Positions 38,272-46,982 of a stretch of DNA of 64,000 bases are shown here, one piece after another. The stretch is from Burkholderiales bacterium PBB2 (GTDB taxonomy: Bacteria; Pseudomonadota; Gammaproteobacteria; Burkholderiales; Burkholderiaceae_C): NCBI GenBank assembly GCA_002255955.1, contig NKIM01000012.1, positions 62,001 through 126,000 on the forward strand, given 5' to 3'. A program made the position numbers and the translations under genes. The notes below the pieces were generated by a model that saw only the letters and a list, made by a program, of their open reading frames with translations, was not told where the DNA came from and did not search any database. Each line of letters opens with the position of its first letter. Position 1 is the stretch's first letter.

Positions 38272-38691
38272 TCAGGCCAACGAAAGGAGGGGTGGTGCGC
38301 GCGACTGTGGCGGCGCCCAGGCATGCATGCTGTGCGGCGCGCTGAGGAAGCGCACCGGCATGGCCTGGCGTAGTGAGCCGAGCAGGGGCAGGGCCTGCTG
38401 CGCTGGCGGCGGGGCGGCCGCCTGCTGGGCCTGCAGATCGCAGGCCGGGCAATGGTGGAACAGGCCGTGCAGCGAATCCTTGTCCGCCGCCTGGCGCGCC
38501 GCCAGCACCGACTGCTGGGCGCGTGGCGACACCACGCTGCTGCGGCAGATCTGGCTCCAACTGCTGGGTTCGCCGCGCAGGGCGCCCAGCAGCTGGCTCA
38601 AGGCCGGCGCCAGGGCCATCAGCAGCACGCAGCAGGCCACCCAGCCGCTAAAACAGCGGGCATGGCGACGGAGCTGGGGCAGGGAAAACAC
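38272..38691 (-). CDS. DUF2946-type small protein (copy 1)
   Basis: A 139-residue protein starting with GTG 38691. One N-terminal hydrophobic helix (FSGWVACCVLLMALAPALSQ) precedes a soluble part with the family motif HHCPACDL near residue 79. It ends HAWAPPQSRAPPLLSLA. A second copy at 48219-48653 shares the HCxxC motif and nearly the same tail (HAW.P.QSRAPPL). Families of this type often sit beside copper-related TonB receptors. The Cys-x-x-Cys with His suggests metal handling; biochemistry unknown. It lies 195 bases upstream of the TonB receptor. Confidence 0.78.
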   Translation of the reverse strand: MFSLPQLRRHARCFSGWVACCVLLMALAPALSQLLGALRGEPSSWSQICRSSVVSPRAQQSVLAARQAADKDSLHGLFHHCPACDLQAQQAAAPPPAQQALPLLGSLRQAMPVRFLSAPHSMHAWAPPQSRAPPLLSLA

Positions 38692-38767
38692 GGGCGCGAT
38701 TGTAGCGACACCGCCTGAAGCGGTGCGATCAGCGCCCCTGTGTTCAGCACTCGTGGGGCTGCGGGGG

Positions 38768-41002
38768 TCAGGGCATCAGCAGTTCCTGGAAGCTGGGCAG
38801 GGGCTGGCTGTTGCCGGCCGCACCCACGGCCGGGATCAGGCGCCAGCGGTCCTGCCCCAGCTGGGTGCCCAGGGTGTTGGGTGTGCGCAGCCGGGTGCGG
38901 TCGCCCTCATGCCCATCCAGCAGACGCAGCTCGGGGTGGTCGAAAGGCGCGCGTTCATAACGCACGCGCTCATCGGTCAACGATCTCAGAAACTCCAGCA
39001 GATCGCTGCGTGCGCCGGCATCGAGCTGCAGCTCGGGCTGGCCGAACACGGTGCCGAACTGCTTGGAAGCGCCGGCGAAATTGCCGCCGCGGGCGTAGAA
39101 CTCGATCACCTCCTCCAGGCTCGCCATGCTGCCGTTGTGCATGTACGGGCCGGTCAGCTCGATATTGCGCAGGCTGGGGATCTTGAAGGCCGCGTCGGTC
39201 ACCAACAGCATGCGCTTGTTGGCCGGGCTGGCCAGTTCGGCCTGCGCCGCTGCAGGGGTGGGGACGAAGGCATTGGCCGTGTTCAGGCAGCCCGCCAGGC
39301 TGTGCGGCTGAGCTTGCACTCCCTGAGCCTGGGTGAAGATCGTGGGGTGCGAAGGCGCGCGGTTCTGGGCGATGGCGGTGGGCAGATCGCAGGCCCGCAC
39401 CTCGAGCACGCGGCTGTCCTTGACGGCGCTGCGGTCGCCGGTGAGCAGCTTCAGGTACTGCGCGGCGTAGGCGAGGTCGTTGCCAAAGTCGTCCTTGCCG
39501 GCCAGGCCCACATCCCATTCATCGCGGCCCACGCCGGTGGCGGCAAAGCCGGTGTCGACGAAGCCGAAGCCTTTCTTGCCCGCCATGCGGCTGACCAGAT
39601 TGGCCGAGGTGCTGTTCTTGAAGCCCGGGCCGCTGAAGCCCCAGGGTTGGCTCTTGACCAGGGCGGCATTGGTTTCGACCGCGGCCGAGGTGAAATTGGG
39701 ACCGATGTGGCAGAGCGCGCAGTGGGCGCGGCGGAACACCTGCAGGCCGCGCAACTGCGCGGGCGTGAGCTCGGTGGGCAGGCCGGTGGTGTCGCGGGCG
39801 CTGCGGTCAAAGGGCGAATCGTCGGAGACCAGGCTGCTTTGGTAGATCTGCAGGGCCAGGCCGAAGAACAGGCTGAAATTGGCCTCGGCCTGGCTGTAGG
39901 GCTGGGCCATCACGCCCTTGCCGCCCACGGCCGGTTTGCCGAAGGGGCCGCGCAGCTTGGACGACCACAGGCGCGGGTGAAAGGCCTGTTGCACCAGGCT
40001 CAGATAGTCCACGTTCAAGCCGGCCTGGCCGCGCGCGCTGGCTGAGAGCGGACCCAGCACGCTGTCTTGTGGATGCACTTGCTGGGTTTCCAGCGCCGTG
40101 CGGTAGAGCAGCTTGCGGCCGATGTCGGCCAGGCTGCGGCCGCGGCAGCTCATTTCCTTGTCGTTGAGCGGCGCGGTCATGGCCTGGGAGGCCAGGGCTG
40201 AGTTGGGCAGGGCCAGGCGCTCGCGCTGGACCGTGTTGTCCGCCTTCAGCACCCAGATACCGGCCTGGGGGTCGCGCTCGCCACCGGCGCTGCTGCCATT
40301 GAAGACATGGCTGGCGCGGCCATCCCAGAGCAGGCGGTGGTTGAAGACGGCGTTGATCACGCTGGGCGCATTGCGGTCGCTGACCCGGCGGGCGCCGATG
40401 CCTTGGACGTGAAAGCTCGGGTCGGGGCTGCGCAGGCAATCGTCGCTGCTGGCGCCGGCGTAATCGACCGCCTTGAAGTTCCCGCCGAAGCTGCCGGCGG
40501 AACCGGTCACGGCGGCGGAGATCCGGCTGAGCGTGCGTTCGTCCACATCGGCCAGCGGGGGCTGGGCCTGGGTGAACGGATAGTCGCTGCGCTTGAGCGT
40601 CTGGTTGGGCCCGCGCTGCAGGCCATCGGGGCCGATGTCGAAGCGGGCGTTGGTCTGGCTCTTGCCACCCGGTGCCAGCTGGTTGCGCGTGCGCCGGTCG
40701 GCGCCGGCCGCGAAATGGCAGGACGCACAGGCCATGCCGTCGCTGCCCACATTGCTGTCCCAGAACAAGGCCTTGCCGAGGATCAGTGCTTTCTGCCGGT
40801 CCACCACCAGCGGCAGGGCGCCATCGCTGAGGCCGGGCACTGGCGGCACAGGCACGCCCTTGAGCGAGAGCGGCATGGGGCCAATGTCCGCCCATGCGGC
40901 AGCGGCGGCGGCCAGACCCAGCCCCAGCAAGGCGGTGCGCAACGGCCAGGCGCGCGTGTGGCGCAGGAAAGCAGGGAGGGTGAGGCGTGTGTGAGCAGAC
41001 AT
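38768..41002 (-). CDS. Di-heme cytochrome c peroxidase-family protein
   Basis: A 744-residue periplasmic protein, far longer than ordinary bacterial cytochrome c peroxidases (about 330-400). The signal peptide ends AAAAAWA. Heme motif 1 is CASCH at residues 92-96 and heme motif 2 is CALCH at 428-432. The more than 300 residues between them include the DRNAPSVINAVFNHRLLWDGR segment typical of MauG-like peroxidases. The C-terminal part has KIPSLRNIELTGPYMHNG. It follows a PEP-CTERM gene after 99 bases, mirroring the PEP-CTERM/MbnH arrangement upstream. The substrate may be a protein, but this is speculative. Confidence 0.87.
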   Translation of the reverse strand: MSAHTRLTLPAFLRHTRAWPLRTALLGLGLAAAAAAWADIGPMPLSLKGVPVPPVPGLSDGALPLVVDRQKALILGKALFWDSNVGSDGMACASCHFAAGADRRTRNQLAPGGKSQTNARFDIGPDGLQRGPNQTLKRSDYPFTQAQPPLADVDERTLSRISAAVTGSAGSFGGNFKAVDYAGASSDDCLRSPDPSFHVQGIGARRVSDRNAPSVINAVFNHRLLWDGRASHVFNGSSAGGERDPQAGIWVLKADNTVQRERLALPNSALASQAMTAPLNDKEMSCRGRSLADIGRKLLYRTALETQQVHPQDSVLGPLSASARGQAGLNVDYLSLVQQAFHPRLWSSKLRGPFGKPAVGGKGVMAQPYSQAEANFSLFFGLALQIYQSSLVSDDSPFDRSARDTTGLPTELTPAQLRGLQVFRRAHCALCHIGPNFTSAAVETNAALVKSQPWGFSGPGFKNSTSANLVSRMAGKKGFGFVDTGFAATGVGRDEWDVGLAGKDDFGNDLAYAAQYLKLLTGDRSAVKDSRVLEVRACDLPTAIAQNRAPSHPTIFTQAQGVQAQPHSLAGCLNTANAFVPTPAAAQAELASPANKRMLLVTDAAFKIPSLRNIELTGPYMHNGSMASLEEVIEFYARGGNFAGASKQFGTVFGQPELQLDAGARSDLLEFLRSLTDERVRYERAPFDHPELRLLDGHEGDRTRLRTPNTLGTQLGQDRWRLIPAVGAAGNSQPLPSFQELLMP

Positions 41003-41101
41003 GGCGGCGAACAACAGATGCGTGGCGGGCGGCAGGGGCGCGAATGAGGGGCGCAGCCCGGGTGCTGCGGCCTCCGGCGCGCGCCCCGGGCTTGTGCTCA
41101 A

Positions 41102-41929
41102 TCAGTCTTGCTTGCGGCGGCTGCGGCGCAGGGCCAGCAGGCCCATGCCGGCCAGCATCAGGCCCAGCGAGGCGGGCTCGGGCACGGCCGTCACCGATTG
41201 CACCGCCAGGGTGTAGTCGGTCGAGCTCTTGGTGTTGTCAGTGCCGCCGATGAACAAGGTGTACCAACCGGCCTGCAGCTGGCTGACACGCAGATGCACC
41301 TGGTTGCCGCTGGCGCTGCCAGTCACGCCTTGCTCAAAGCTGTTGTCGATGCTGATGTCGTTGACGCCCGATATGATGACTTCGCCCCAGCCGGTGGTGC
41401 TCGGGTCCAGGTGCGAGGGGCCGGTGACGGCATAGGCCAGGGTTTGCTGGATGTTGCCGTTGGCGCCGCTCATCCAGGCGGTGCCAAAGTCACCGATCTG
41501 ACCGACCGCATTGAAGGAGTGCGGGTCGCCCCAGCCGTTGTTGCCTGTCTCGATGCCTTCACTGCCCCCATCGAACTTGCTGGCGCCCGAGGCCCACAGG
41601 GTCAGACCCGGGGCGAAGTTGGCGCTGCCCAGCACGGGGGTCAGGTCGATGGTGACATCGCTGGTGGTGGCCAGCTGGAAGGTGTACCAGGGGCTGCCGC
41701 CGGCATGGGCCCAGGCCGAGTACATCAGGCCCGGGTTGTCGGCATAGCCGCTCTTGGCCAGGTTCTTGACCACGCTGAGGCTGCCGCCAGCGGCCAGCAG
41801 CGGTGTGTTGCCGGCGCCATTGCCCCAGTTCTGGAACTCGACGGCGTCGGCCGCCAGGGCGGTGCCGCTCAGGGCCAGGAGGCTCAGTGCGCCCAGCAGT
41901 TGCTTGAGGTGGCGGGTGGTGGTTTTCAT
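41102..41929 (-). CDS. PEP-CTERM sorted exported protein (copy 1)
   Basis: A 275-residue protein with GGAG 7 bases before ATG 41929. The signal peptide is LLGALSLLALSGTALA. The body is a Trp-rich beta protein (EFQNWGNGAG, SAWAHAGGSPWYTFQL, GNNGWGDPHSF). YTLFIGGTD near residue 232 is shared with the PEP-CTERM protein at 46983. The C-terminal sorting signal is VPEPASLGLMLAGMGLLALRRSRR: PEP motif, hydrophobic helix, Arg cluster. It would be exported and processed by an exosortase, none of which is in the window. It lies between the beta-barrel-like gene and the large di-heme peroxidase. Confidence 0.88.
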   Translation of the reverse strand: MKTTTRHLKQLLGALSLLALSGTALAADAVEFQNWGNGAGNTPLLAAGGSLSVVKNLAKSGYADNPGLMYSAWAHAGGSPWYTFQLATTSDVTIDLTPVLGSANFAPGLTLWASGASKFDGGSEGIETGNNGWGDPHSFNAVGQIGDFGTAWMSGANGNIQQTLAYAVTGPSHLDPSTTGWGEVIISGVNDISIDNSFEQGVTGSASGNQVHLRVSQLQAGWYTLFIGGTDNTKSSTDYTLAVQSVTAVPEPASLGLMLAGMGLLALRRSRRKQD

Positions 41930-42015
41930 CGGAATCTCCGTTTCAGGTTGAGAAGACAGGGTTGAGAAGTTCAGGGACTGGGACAGGGAACAGGCGTTTG
42001 GGACCGGCGGCTGCG

Positions 42016-43293
42016 CTACCAACTGCGTGACCACAGGGCATCGGGTGTCCAGACCAGGCGCAGCAGCGAGAAGTTGTTGTGCTGCGAGCCCAGGGTTTCG
42101 CGGCCGGCCTCCAGGCTCAGGCGCAGGCCGGGCCAGGGCTCGTGGCTAAGGCTGGCGGCCGCGCGCCAGATGCGGCTGTTGCCCAGCAGGCCGGCGTCGC
42201 GCGCCACAGCCAGGGCATTGACGCTCTCCAGGGTCTGAACGCCGCGCAGGGTCTCGGCACGCAGGGCCAGGCCGGTGCTGGGGCGGATTTGCCAGATCAG
42301 GTCCAGCCAGCCGCCGCCGGTGCTGCCTTGGTAGTCGGTGTCGCCGTTGATCGAGTACAGCTGGCCGCGGTCGCGGCGCAGCAAGCCGGCCGCTTCCAGA
42401 CGCAGGTCCGCTTCGGTGGGCAGCAACCAGGACAGGCTGGCGCTGAAGACTTGGCTGCGGCCGTCAAAGCAATGGATGCCGAGCAGATTGCCGCTGCAAT
42501 CGGGCCGCTCGTGGGTGTGGGCGGCGGTACTGCTTTGCACATAGGCCCCGCGGCCACGCGGGCGCAGCAGGGCGGCCGAGGCGTCAAGCGCCACATCGCC
42601 CCAGGCCAGGCGGGCATGGGCGGCTGCGGCGGCCGGGCCCTGGCTGCCGCCGGGGAAGCGGCGCGCCCGCCACAGGCCCAGGTCCACCGTTTCCAGCGCG
42701 GCCCAGCGCCCTTCGTGGCTGCGCTGCCAGCGCAGGGAGATACCGTCGTCGATCCAGTCGCCGCCGAGCACGGCGCGCTTGGCCAGGGGCTGGCTGGCGA
42801 AGCGGTCGAAATGGCCGCCGCCGTCGATCAAGCGACCTTGGGGCAGGCGGTTGCGGCCCGCGCCCAGCAGCCATTGTTCGTCTCCACGGCGGGCCTCGGC
42901 CTGCAGCCAAGCGGCTTCCACATGGACCGGGTCGCTGTCGTGCCAGCCCAGGGCCAGCAAGGCGCCGACATGCTCACCCAGGCGCAGGCCGGCATCCACG
43001 GTGGCATGTTCCAGCGCACCGTCTCGGCGGTCCACCGGGGTCTCACCATTGCCGAGGATGCCGGGCAGCTTGGCCATGGGCCAGGCCGTGTCAGCGCGCG
43101 CCTGGCTCAGGGCCAGGGCGGCACCCAGGCGCAAGCCGGTTTGCTCGGGCAGGGCCTTGAGGCCCAGTTCGTGGGCTTGCAGCAGGGGGGCGCTCAGCAG
43201 GCTCAGACACAGGCTGAGTGTTCGGCACCAGCTCCAGCCTGGCCGGCGCGCCGCGCGCTCAGTTGCCCTGGGCTTTGGCGAAAGGGTCGGCAT
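42016..43293 (-). CDS. Putative outer-membrane beta-barrel protein
   Basis: About 425 residues, unrecognised family. A signal peptide precedes AHELGLKAL. The mature part alternates short beta strands rich in Gly, Trp, Leu and Arg with turns, as in porin-like barrels, for example GLRLGAALALSQAR, WLQAEARRGDEQWLLGAG and GLRLSLEAGRETLGSQ. It ends LLRLVWTPDALWSRSW with a terminal Trp. It overlaps the 3' end of the MbnH gene by 35 bases from ATG 43293 (59 bases if ATG 43317 is used), so it is part of that operon. It may provide an outer-membrane passage for the MbnP/MbnH substrate. Confidence 0.72.
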   Translation of the reverse strand: MPTLSPKPRATERAARRPGWSWCRTLSLCLSLLSAPLLQAHELGLKALPEQTGLRLGAALALSQARADTAWPMAKLPGILGNGETPVDRRDGALEHATVDAGLRLGEHVGALLALGWHDSDPVHVEAAWLQAEARRGDEQWLLGAGRNRLPQGRLIDGGGHFDRFASQPLAKRAVLGGDWIDDGISLRWQRSHEGRWAALETVDLGLWRARRFPGGSQGPAAAAAHARLAWGDVALDASAALLRPRGRGAYVQSSTAAHTHERPDCSGNLLGIHCFDGRSQVFSASLSWLLPTEADLRLEAAGLLRRDRGQLYSINGDTDYQGSTGGGWLDLIWQIRPSTGLALRAETLRGVQTLESVNALAVARDAGLLGNSRIWRAAASLSHEPWPGLRLSLEAGRETLGSQHNNFSLLRLVWTPDALWSRSW

Positions 43294-44452
43294 GCTTGGG
43301 GTTGCTGAGGAATTCATGGTCGGTCAGGGTGCGCAGAAAGGCGACGATGTCGGCGCGCTCCTGGGTGTTGAGGCTGATGCGGGCCACCAGCGGGTCTTTG
43401 TTGGGGTTGGCGCGGCCATCGCCGGCGTGCGGGCCGCTTTCGATGTTTCGCCCGCCCGCGGCGTAGAAATCCAGCATGGCCTCCAGCGTGGGGATGGAGC
43501 CGTCATGCGTGTAGGGCGCCGTCACCTCGACATTGCGCAGGCTGGGGGCGCGGAACTTGCCCATATCGCTGGGCTTGGCGCTGAGTTCGAAGACGCCGCG
43601 GTTGGGCTCCGGAAAGGCTCCGGTGCCGCCGATATTGAACAGGCCGGTGTTGTGAAACGGCGTCTCGGTCAGGCGGCTGCTTTTGTGCACCACCTGGTCG
43701 TTGAAGTTGAAGCCGCCGTGGCAGTGGAAGCACTCGGCCTTCTCGCCGAAGAAGAGATTGAGGCCGCGCTCCTCGGCGTCGCTCAGCTTGACCTTGCCGG
43801 CCAGGTACTGGTCGTACTTGCTGTTGCCCGAGATCAGGCTGCGCTGGAAGGCCGAGATGGCCTTGACCACATGGTTCCAGCTGATGGCATCGGCGCTCTT
43901 GCCAAAGGCCTGGGCGAACATGGTGGGGTAGGCGGCATCGCTGCTCAGGCGCGCCAGCACCGTGGCCTTGTTGGCGTCGTTCAGCCCCATCTCCACCGGG
44001 CGGGTGCCGAACAGGGGCACCAGCATCTGGGTCTCCAGATCGGTCAGGGCCGGGTTGGCCCAGGTCAGGGTGGCGTTGTAGGCCACATTGACGATGGACT
44101 GGGCATTGCGCGGGTGCGCCTCGCCGGTGGAGCCGATGGCGGTGAGCTTGCCATCGGTGAAGGCCTGGGCCTGGATGTGGCAGCCGGCGCAGGCCTGCGT
44201 GCCATTGCCCGAGAGTCGGCGGTCGTAGAACAGGAAGCGGCCCAGCTGCACCTTGTCGGCCGACATGGGGTTGCTGTCGGGCACGCGCGGTTCGGGGAAG
44301 CTGGTGGGCAGGGCCCAGGCCCAGGCGCCATCGGCCGCTGCCGTGACCTTGACCTCGGTGCTGCCGCCGCCACCGCACGCGGCCAGCAAGGCGGTGCTGA
44401 CCAAAGCAGCCCAGCGAAGGTGAAGGGCGCGAGATATGGAACGTAACTTCAT
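43259..44452 (-). CDS. mbnH: MbnH-like di-heme peroxidase of the metallo-mystery pair
   Basis: A 397-residue lipoprotein-type di-heme c protein with the lipobox LLAACGGGG, Cys at residue 26. Heme motifs are CAGCH (88-92) and CFHCH (241-245). KFRAPSLRNVEVTAPYTHDG near 315 and AMLDFYAAGG follow the MauG/MbnH pattern. Its start overlaps the stop of the MbnP-domain gene (ATGA), the strict partner arrangement known for MbnP/MbnH. In the characterised pair MbnH oxidises a Trp of MbnP to kynurenine, creating a copper site. That chemistry is likely here but inferred. Confidence 0.9.
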   Translation of the reverse strand: MKLRSISRALHLRWAALVSTALLAACGGGGSTEVKVTAAADGAWAWALPTSFPEPRVPDSNPMSADKVQLGRFLFYDRRLSGNGTQACAGCHIQAQAFTDGKLTAIGSTGEAHPRNAQSIVNVAYNATLTWANPALTDLETQMLVPLFGTRPVEMGLNDANKATVLARLSSDAAYPTMFAQAFGKSADAISWNHVVKAISAFQRSLISGNSKYDQYLAGKVKLSDAEERGLNLFFGEKAECFHCHGGFNFNDQVVHKSSRLTETPFHNTGLFNIGGTGAFPEPNRGVFELSAKPSDMGKFRAPSLRNVEVTAPYTHDGSIPTLEAMLDFYAAGGRNIESGPHAGDGRANPNKDPLVARISLNTQERADIVAFLRTLTDHEFLSNPKHADPFAKAQGN

Positions 44453-46980
44453 TTGCTGATGGCGCGAAACACGGTCTGGCTGAGGCCGTCGTTGAGGGGC
44501 AGGCCGCTGCCACTGCCGTCGCTCTTCCAGTCGATGCCCAGGGCCTCGAAGACCTTGAGGCAGTCGCGATCGGTGCCGGCGGACATGCAGCCCTGGGCGC
44601 CGCCCTGGTTGATGGTGATGTTGGTGCCGGCCAGCAGGGCGGCGATGTCCACGGCAATCTTTTGCGAGGCGGCATCGAACGACGGCAGATGGACGATGCC
44701 GCGGTTGGGCTTGGCACAGACGACCGTGCCCAGGCCGGCATTGCCGGTGCAGGAGGTGGAGCCCAGGTGCACGAAGAAGGAATCACTGGCCCAGCCGCCG
44801 CCGCTGGGCTGGGTCACCTCGATCTTCATGAATTTGCGCCCGGCCTGCCAGCTCCAGCCCATGGCCGCGTTGTCCAGTGGTGCCGGGGCCGAGGAGGTTT
44901 GGCTGTGGTTGAGCGAGTGCGGCACACCCAGGGTGGCGCGGAATCCCACATAACGACCCGCCGGCACGGTGCCGCTGAGCCAGGCATTGCTGGCTGCGGT
45001 GGTGGGCTCGGGCGAATCGGCACAGCTGCCGCTGCCGTCTTCCAGGTCGATAAGGCTGACCGAGTCGCCGTTGGCCGCGGTGTGGTTCCAGCCATTGTTG
45101 GCCGTCAGGCGGATGGGCACCAGGCTGCCATCGGCGCGGATCAGGCTGGCTCCGCTCAAGTAGAAGCGGAAGTCCAACAGGCGTGAGACTGCGGCCGTGC
45201 TGCCCATGGCCGGCAGAGGCTGGGTGCAACTGACCGGCGTGCTGCCGGCCACGGCCGCGAACTGGATGGCGACCTGCCGGTCGGCGTTGAGCGTCGCGGC
45301 CAGTCCACCGCGGGCGCGTGCCACCTGGATGGCGGCCGCCAGGCTGCTGGCGCGATCAAACAGCAGGCGGTTCAGGTCGGTGATCAGCTGGGCATCGCTG
45401 TCGCCCGCACGGATTGGGCCGGCCAGCAGGTCGGCGGCCGGCGTGGCCAGGCTCAGGCTGGCCAGTTCGCCACGCAGCCAGCTCTTGCCGGCCTCGAGGC
45501 TGCTGCTGGCTGGTGGTGTCATCAGCTGGCTGCCGGCGGCGAACACATTGGCCGGGCTGTCGGCGAAGGCATGGGCCAGGCTCAATTCCGACAGCGGGCT
45601 GATCTGGACTGTGCCGCCCAGGCGGTCGACCCAGCCATGCAGCCTCTGGCTGTTCGCCTGGTTGCCGACGCTGCCGCCCTGGGCCTGGAACAGGCAGGGT
45701 GCTGTGGCACCCAGCAGCTTGATGCTGAAGCCGCCTTGGGCGTCGGTCAAGGTGTCAGTGGGGGCATTGCCGCCGACGCAGCGCACTTGCACGCTGGCGC
45801 CGCGAATCGGCTCGCCATTCAGGGCCACACCAGTGACCGTGGCTTGGCGGACGAGTTCGGCCTGGCGAATCAGCTCAGCCAGGCGGGCGGCTTCAGCGGC
45901 CGCCGCTGCAGCAGCCTCCGCCTCGGCCTTGGCTTTGGCCTCGGCTGCGGCCTTGGCAGCGGCTTCAGCGGCGGCCTTGGCGGCAGCTGCTGCGGCTTCG
46001 GCCTGCGCCTTTTCGGCGGCGGCCTTGGCCGCGGCCTCTGCCGCGCGGGCGGCGGCCTCGGCGGCCAAGCGGCGCGCTTCCTCTTCGGCCACGCGGGCTT
46101 TGGCCTCGGCAGCCAGGCGGGCGTCTTCGGCGGCCTTGGCCGCCGCAGCGGCGGCAGCCGCTTGCTCGGCACGCAAGCGCTCAGCCGCGGCGGCAGCTTC
46201 GGCCGCGAGGCGCGCGCGCTCATCGGCCGCGGCTTTGGCCGTGGCCAGGGCCAGGCTGAAATCGCCCGCGCTCTGGGCGCTGCTGCGCAGCTGGGCCAGG
46301 CTGCTCTCGTGGCGGGTCAGGGTGGCGCTCAACTGGTCGAGTACCTGATCGGTGGCAGCGCCAAGGCGGAAGGTCTCGGAGAGCAGATCGCCGCTGGGCG
46401 TCTTCAGGCCCAGTGCGCTCAACTGCCGCGTCATGAACTGTGCCGAATCCGCCAGGGCCTTGCTGCTCGGCACATCGGCGGCGCCGGCGAAGCGTGCGAA
46501 CACCTGGGCCGGCTCGGCGCCGTAGGCGCGAGCCAGCTGCAATTCGGTGAGCGGGTGGATGGGTGCCTGGCCGGTGGCCAGCGCCAGGCCATGCATAAGC
46601 TGGCTGACCGGCGTCCCCAGGGCGGTGCCGCCCCGGGACTGCAAGAGGCAAGGGGGCTTCAGATCGCCCAATTCCAGATGAAAGCCGCCCAGCACATCGC
46701 TGGGTGCCTGGGCGCGCGCGCGGCCATTCAGGCAGCGCGCTTCGACCTCGGCACCCACCACCGGCGCGCCCACGGCCACCGTGCCATCCAGCGTGGCACT
46801 GAAGGCCTGCGGCAGCACGGGCACCGGCGTGGCGGCGGGCGGCACAAACTCAGGCGTGCTGATCTTGTCGCCGCCGCCACCGCCACAGGCGCTGAGCAGG
46901 AGCAGGCTGAGGGCTGGGCCCAGAGCACGGCCCACGCGGCCCATGCGGCTCGGGCGGGGCAGCTTCATCGTCCCGCGCAT
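44449..46980 (-). CDS. mbnP: MbnP-domain lipoprotein with duplicated domain and coiled coil
   Basis: 843 residues, several times the length of a simple MbnP. Order: lipobox LLSACGGGG (Cys 32); domain A (about 61-225); Ala/Lys/Glu coiled coil like TolA (about 246-380); domain B (about 382-560), an evident duplicate of A (each has a Cys pair, RCxxG plus PCLxQxxGG, then a PLxELxLAxAx segment); C-terminal MbnP domain (about 572-815). MbnP hallmarks are LLDFRFYLSGASL, LIDLEDGSGSC, LGVPHSLNH, GWSWQAGRKFMKIEV, HLGSTSC and GCMS, with Cys at 585, 653, 744, 755, 798 and 807. The WSW segment is a candidate for the Trp modified by MbnH. GAGG precedes ATG 46980. Confidence 0.88.
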   Translation of the reverse strand: MRGTMKLPRPSRMGRVGRALGPALSLLLLSACGGGGGDKISTPEFVPPAATPVPVLPQAFSATLDGTVAVGAPVVGAEVEARCLNGRARAQAPSDVLGGFHLELGDLKPPCLLQSRGGTALGTPVSQLMHGLALATGQAPIHPLTELQLARAYGAEPAQVFARFAGAADVPSSKALADSAQFMTRQLSALGLKTPSGDLLSETFRLGAATDQVLDQLSATLTRHESSLAQLRSSAQSAGDFSLALATAKAAADERARLAAEAAAAAERLRAEQAAAAAAAAKAAEDARLAAEAKARVAEEEARRLAAEAAARAAEAAAKAAAEKAQAEAAAAAAKAAAEAAAKAAAEAKAKAEAEAAAAAAAEAARLAELIRQAELVRQATVTGVALNGEPIRGASVQVRCVGGNAPTDTLTDAQGGFSIKLLGATAPCLFQAQGGSVGNQANSQRLHGWVDRLGGTVQISPLSELSLAHAFADSPANVFAAGSQLMTPPASSSLEAGKSWLRGELASLSLATPAADLLAGPIRAGDSDAQLITDLNRLLFDRASSLAAAIQVARARGGLAATLNADRQVAIQFAAVAGSTPVSCTQPLPAMGSTAAVSRLLDFRFYLSGASLIRADGSLVPIRLTANNGWNHTAANGDSVSLIDLEDGSGSCADSPEPTTAASNAWLSGTVPAGRYVGFRATLGVPHSLNHSQTSSAPAPLDNAAMGWSWQAGRKFMKIEVTQPSGGGWASDSFFVHLGSTSCTGNAGLGTVVCAKPNRGIVHLPSFDAASQKIAVDIAALLAGTNITINQGGAQGCMSAGTDRDCLKVFEALGIDWKSDGSGSGLPLNDGLSQTVFRAISK

Positions 46981-46982
46981 GA

